Part shown: positions 62,736 through 64,000 of the stretch, piece by piece
Numbering within the stretch: position 1 is the stretch's first letter
Layout of the letters: each line of letters opens with the position of its first letter
Source of the DNA: Deltaproteobacteria bacterium
GTDB taxonomy: Bacteria; JADJOY01
Length of the DNA: 64,000 nucleotides
Reading direction: 5' to 3'
Assembly: GCA_016713535.1 (NCBI GenBank)
Contig: JADJOY010000023.1
Span: 189,284 to 253,283, forward strand
Position numbers and translations under genes: made by a program
Notes under the pieces: generated by a model
The model's input: the letters and a program-made list of their open reading frames with translations, nothing else
Databases searched by the model: none
Told to the model about the DNA's origin: nothing

Positions 62736-64000
62736 CAAAGTACGCCCGCGATCGGGGTTCGATCGACTCCGGTCGAATCCGCCGGGCTCGCGCCCGCCGC
62801 GTACGGCGACGCCGCGTCCGGTCAGGGCGGGGTCGTCAGTCTCGTCCGCATACACGAGGTCGAGCTGACCATCCTGGTCCAAATCGGCGAGCCGGACCGT
62901 TCCGCCATCGGCTGGGATCGTCTGTGCCACGTCGTAGCCGCCCAGCCCATTGGCCAGAAGAACTCGGATATCACCGTCTCCCGACGGTGCCGGAAACGCA
63001 GCGAAGACGATATCCGGCCACGCGTCCCCATTCACGCGAGCCGCAGCCAAAGCCGCGCTATTCGTGAACGCGTTCTGGCCCGAGTACGCCACCACCGGCG
63101 CGGTGAATGTTCCCGTGCCAGTCGCGTAACGCACCTCGATTCTGAGCGGGGGGCCGGAAAGATTGGATACGGACAGGACGACGTCGTCACGTCCGTCCAG
63201 ATTCATGTGTCGCTCTCGAGGACGGCAGGTCGTCCCTACCGGCCTCGTTGGGTCGCCCTTGCGCACACCGCCAGCCACGAACGTCGCGCCCGACGACGTC
63301 GGAAAATCCGGTGCCGCGAAGTGGCCGAACCGTCTCCGAGAACCAGGGCCTGATTTCCGGATGCATGAAGTCCCGGCTCGGCCATCTTCATTGAAATCCG
63401 CGACTGCACACCCGGCAGCCAGACGGCCCGCTCCGGGTATCCGTGCGCGAAAGGTGCCGTTGCCGTAGCCCAAAAAGGACATTCATCAACCGCAGGCCAC
63501 TCGCCAGCAGGTCCTGGACACCGTCACCATTGAAGTCTCCAGTCGCCAGTCCGGGCGCGCTGCTCCGGGATCGGGATGCGTTTAGCTCGCGCCAGGCCGC
63601 CGAGGCCGTCTCCCAGAAAGACGACAACGTTGTTCGAGCCGAACCCGTTCGCGTGTACCACGGCCACGTCGACATCACCGTCGACGTTCAGATCGCCAAC
63701 CACGAGCCCCGTTGGCTGTGCATCGGTCACGACTCGGTACTCGGCGGCGAAGCCCGCACCGGTGTTCAGCAGAATCGACAGGTCTCCCGGTACTCCAAGA
63801 AGGTAGCCCGCATTCGACACGATGAGGTCTGGACTCTTATCGCCGTTCAAGTCGCCGCTGCCGATGCCGATCCGGCTGCGTGCCAACACCGTAGCTCTTC
63901 GCGACGAACCCACAGGTGCCGGACCTGACAGGACCGTCAAGGCGTTCGTTCCGAGCGTCGCGAGGTCGGCATGTCCATCCCCGTTCCAATCGTCGACGAC
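62736..64000 (-). pseudogene. FG-GAP/VCBS-repeat protein, frame-broken and running off the window
   Basis: The minus strand from 64000 encodes calcium-binding FG-GAP repeats: DDWNGDGHADLATLGTNALT, GDLNGDKSPDLIVSNAGYLL, GDLNVDGDVDVAVVHANGFG. At about 63540 the frame changes to GLATGDFNGDGVQDLLASGL, at about 63480 to FLGYGNGTFRARIPGAGRLA and VADFNEDG, and again near 63390-63230. It then continues NLDGRDDVVLSVSNLSGPPL, ARVNGDAWPDIVFAAFPAPS and ADLDQDGQLDLVYADETDD. The C-terminus dissolves into repeat DNA near 62730. The start is outside the window. Related in type to the secreted protein at 50453. Either a true pseudogene or poor sequence. Confidence 0.65.

Overview
The window reads as a piece of a high-GC (about 70 percent by eye) Gram-negative bacterial chromosome. 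It encodes lipoproteins, a TonB-dependent receptor, an outer-membrane porin, a Wza/Wzc-type exopolysaccharide export pair, and large secreted proteins with CSLREA, thrombospondin type-3 and FG-GAP repeats. Two zinc-ribbon Ser/Thr kinases with TPR tails are also present. This mix suggests a Myxococcota, Binatota or other deltaproteobacterial-type lineage, but no rRNA or other decisive marker is present, so the placement is inference. I found no tRNA or rRNA gene.

Layout. 1-11 kb: the 3' end of a PhoH-type ATPase, a 1.1 kb tandem repeat array, then small minus-strand genes (secreted SUKH-like protein, histidine-phosphatase-like lipoprotein, ASCH, DUF1801, DUF1579, BrnA with a decayed BrnT) and a ChaA-type Ca2+/H+ antiporter. 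11.1-30.0 kb: a metal-homeostasis island. It holds a CbiMN / CbiQO-fusion / COG0523 GTPase / WD40 operon, a divergent pair of His-rich HutX-like paralogs, a thiol-peroxidase-like gene and a Fur-family regulator. It continues with a LolD/FtsX-type ABC system with DUF3299, small Cys/His secreted proteins, a TonB receptor, a porin, ZnuA and ZnuB. Two matching 7-1-7 palindromes of the Fur-box type (15931-15945, 17812-17826) lie in the two divergent promoter regions. The island looks like a zinc (or cobalt/nickel) starvation regulon. 30.4-41.6 kb: tandem M16 peptidase, methyltransferases, GT39-type glycosyltransferase, 3-methyladenine DNA glycosylase, Aat and a CocE-type hydrolase. 41.8-53.6 kb: surface proteins, a Ser/Thr kinase, and a Ppx/GppA plus CHAD pair (polyphosphate-linked). 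54.0-61.3 kb: an exopolysaccharide module (UDP-galactopyranose-mutase-like flavoprotein, Wzc-like protein with a degenerate P-loop, Wza-like lipoprotein, SPOR lipoprotein) and a second Ser/Thr kinase. 61.4-64 kb: a membrane protein, a LOG-family pseudogene and a broken FG-GAP gene running off the window.

Intergenic gaps carry several dispersed palindromic repeat families. Family A is a unit of about 136 bp, tandemly arrayed at 488-1620 and 45959-46470, with singles elsewhere. Family B is a perfect 10-bp-stem hairpin (three copies, one with a compensatory base pair). Family C is a CCCGCCGGAGGCGGG hairpin. Family D is a double hairpin. Non-overlapping convergent gene ends almost always contain one. 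A MITE-like element sits at 18432-18605.

Many genes (17133, 23895, 29213, 36207, 39005, 49554) are interrupted by one single-base indel, mostly in or near short G/C runs. Because unrelated housekeeping genes are affected alike, sequencing or assembly error is the likeliest cause. The LOG, BrnT and FG-GAP genes look more deeply decayed.
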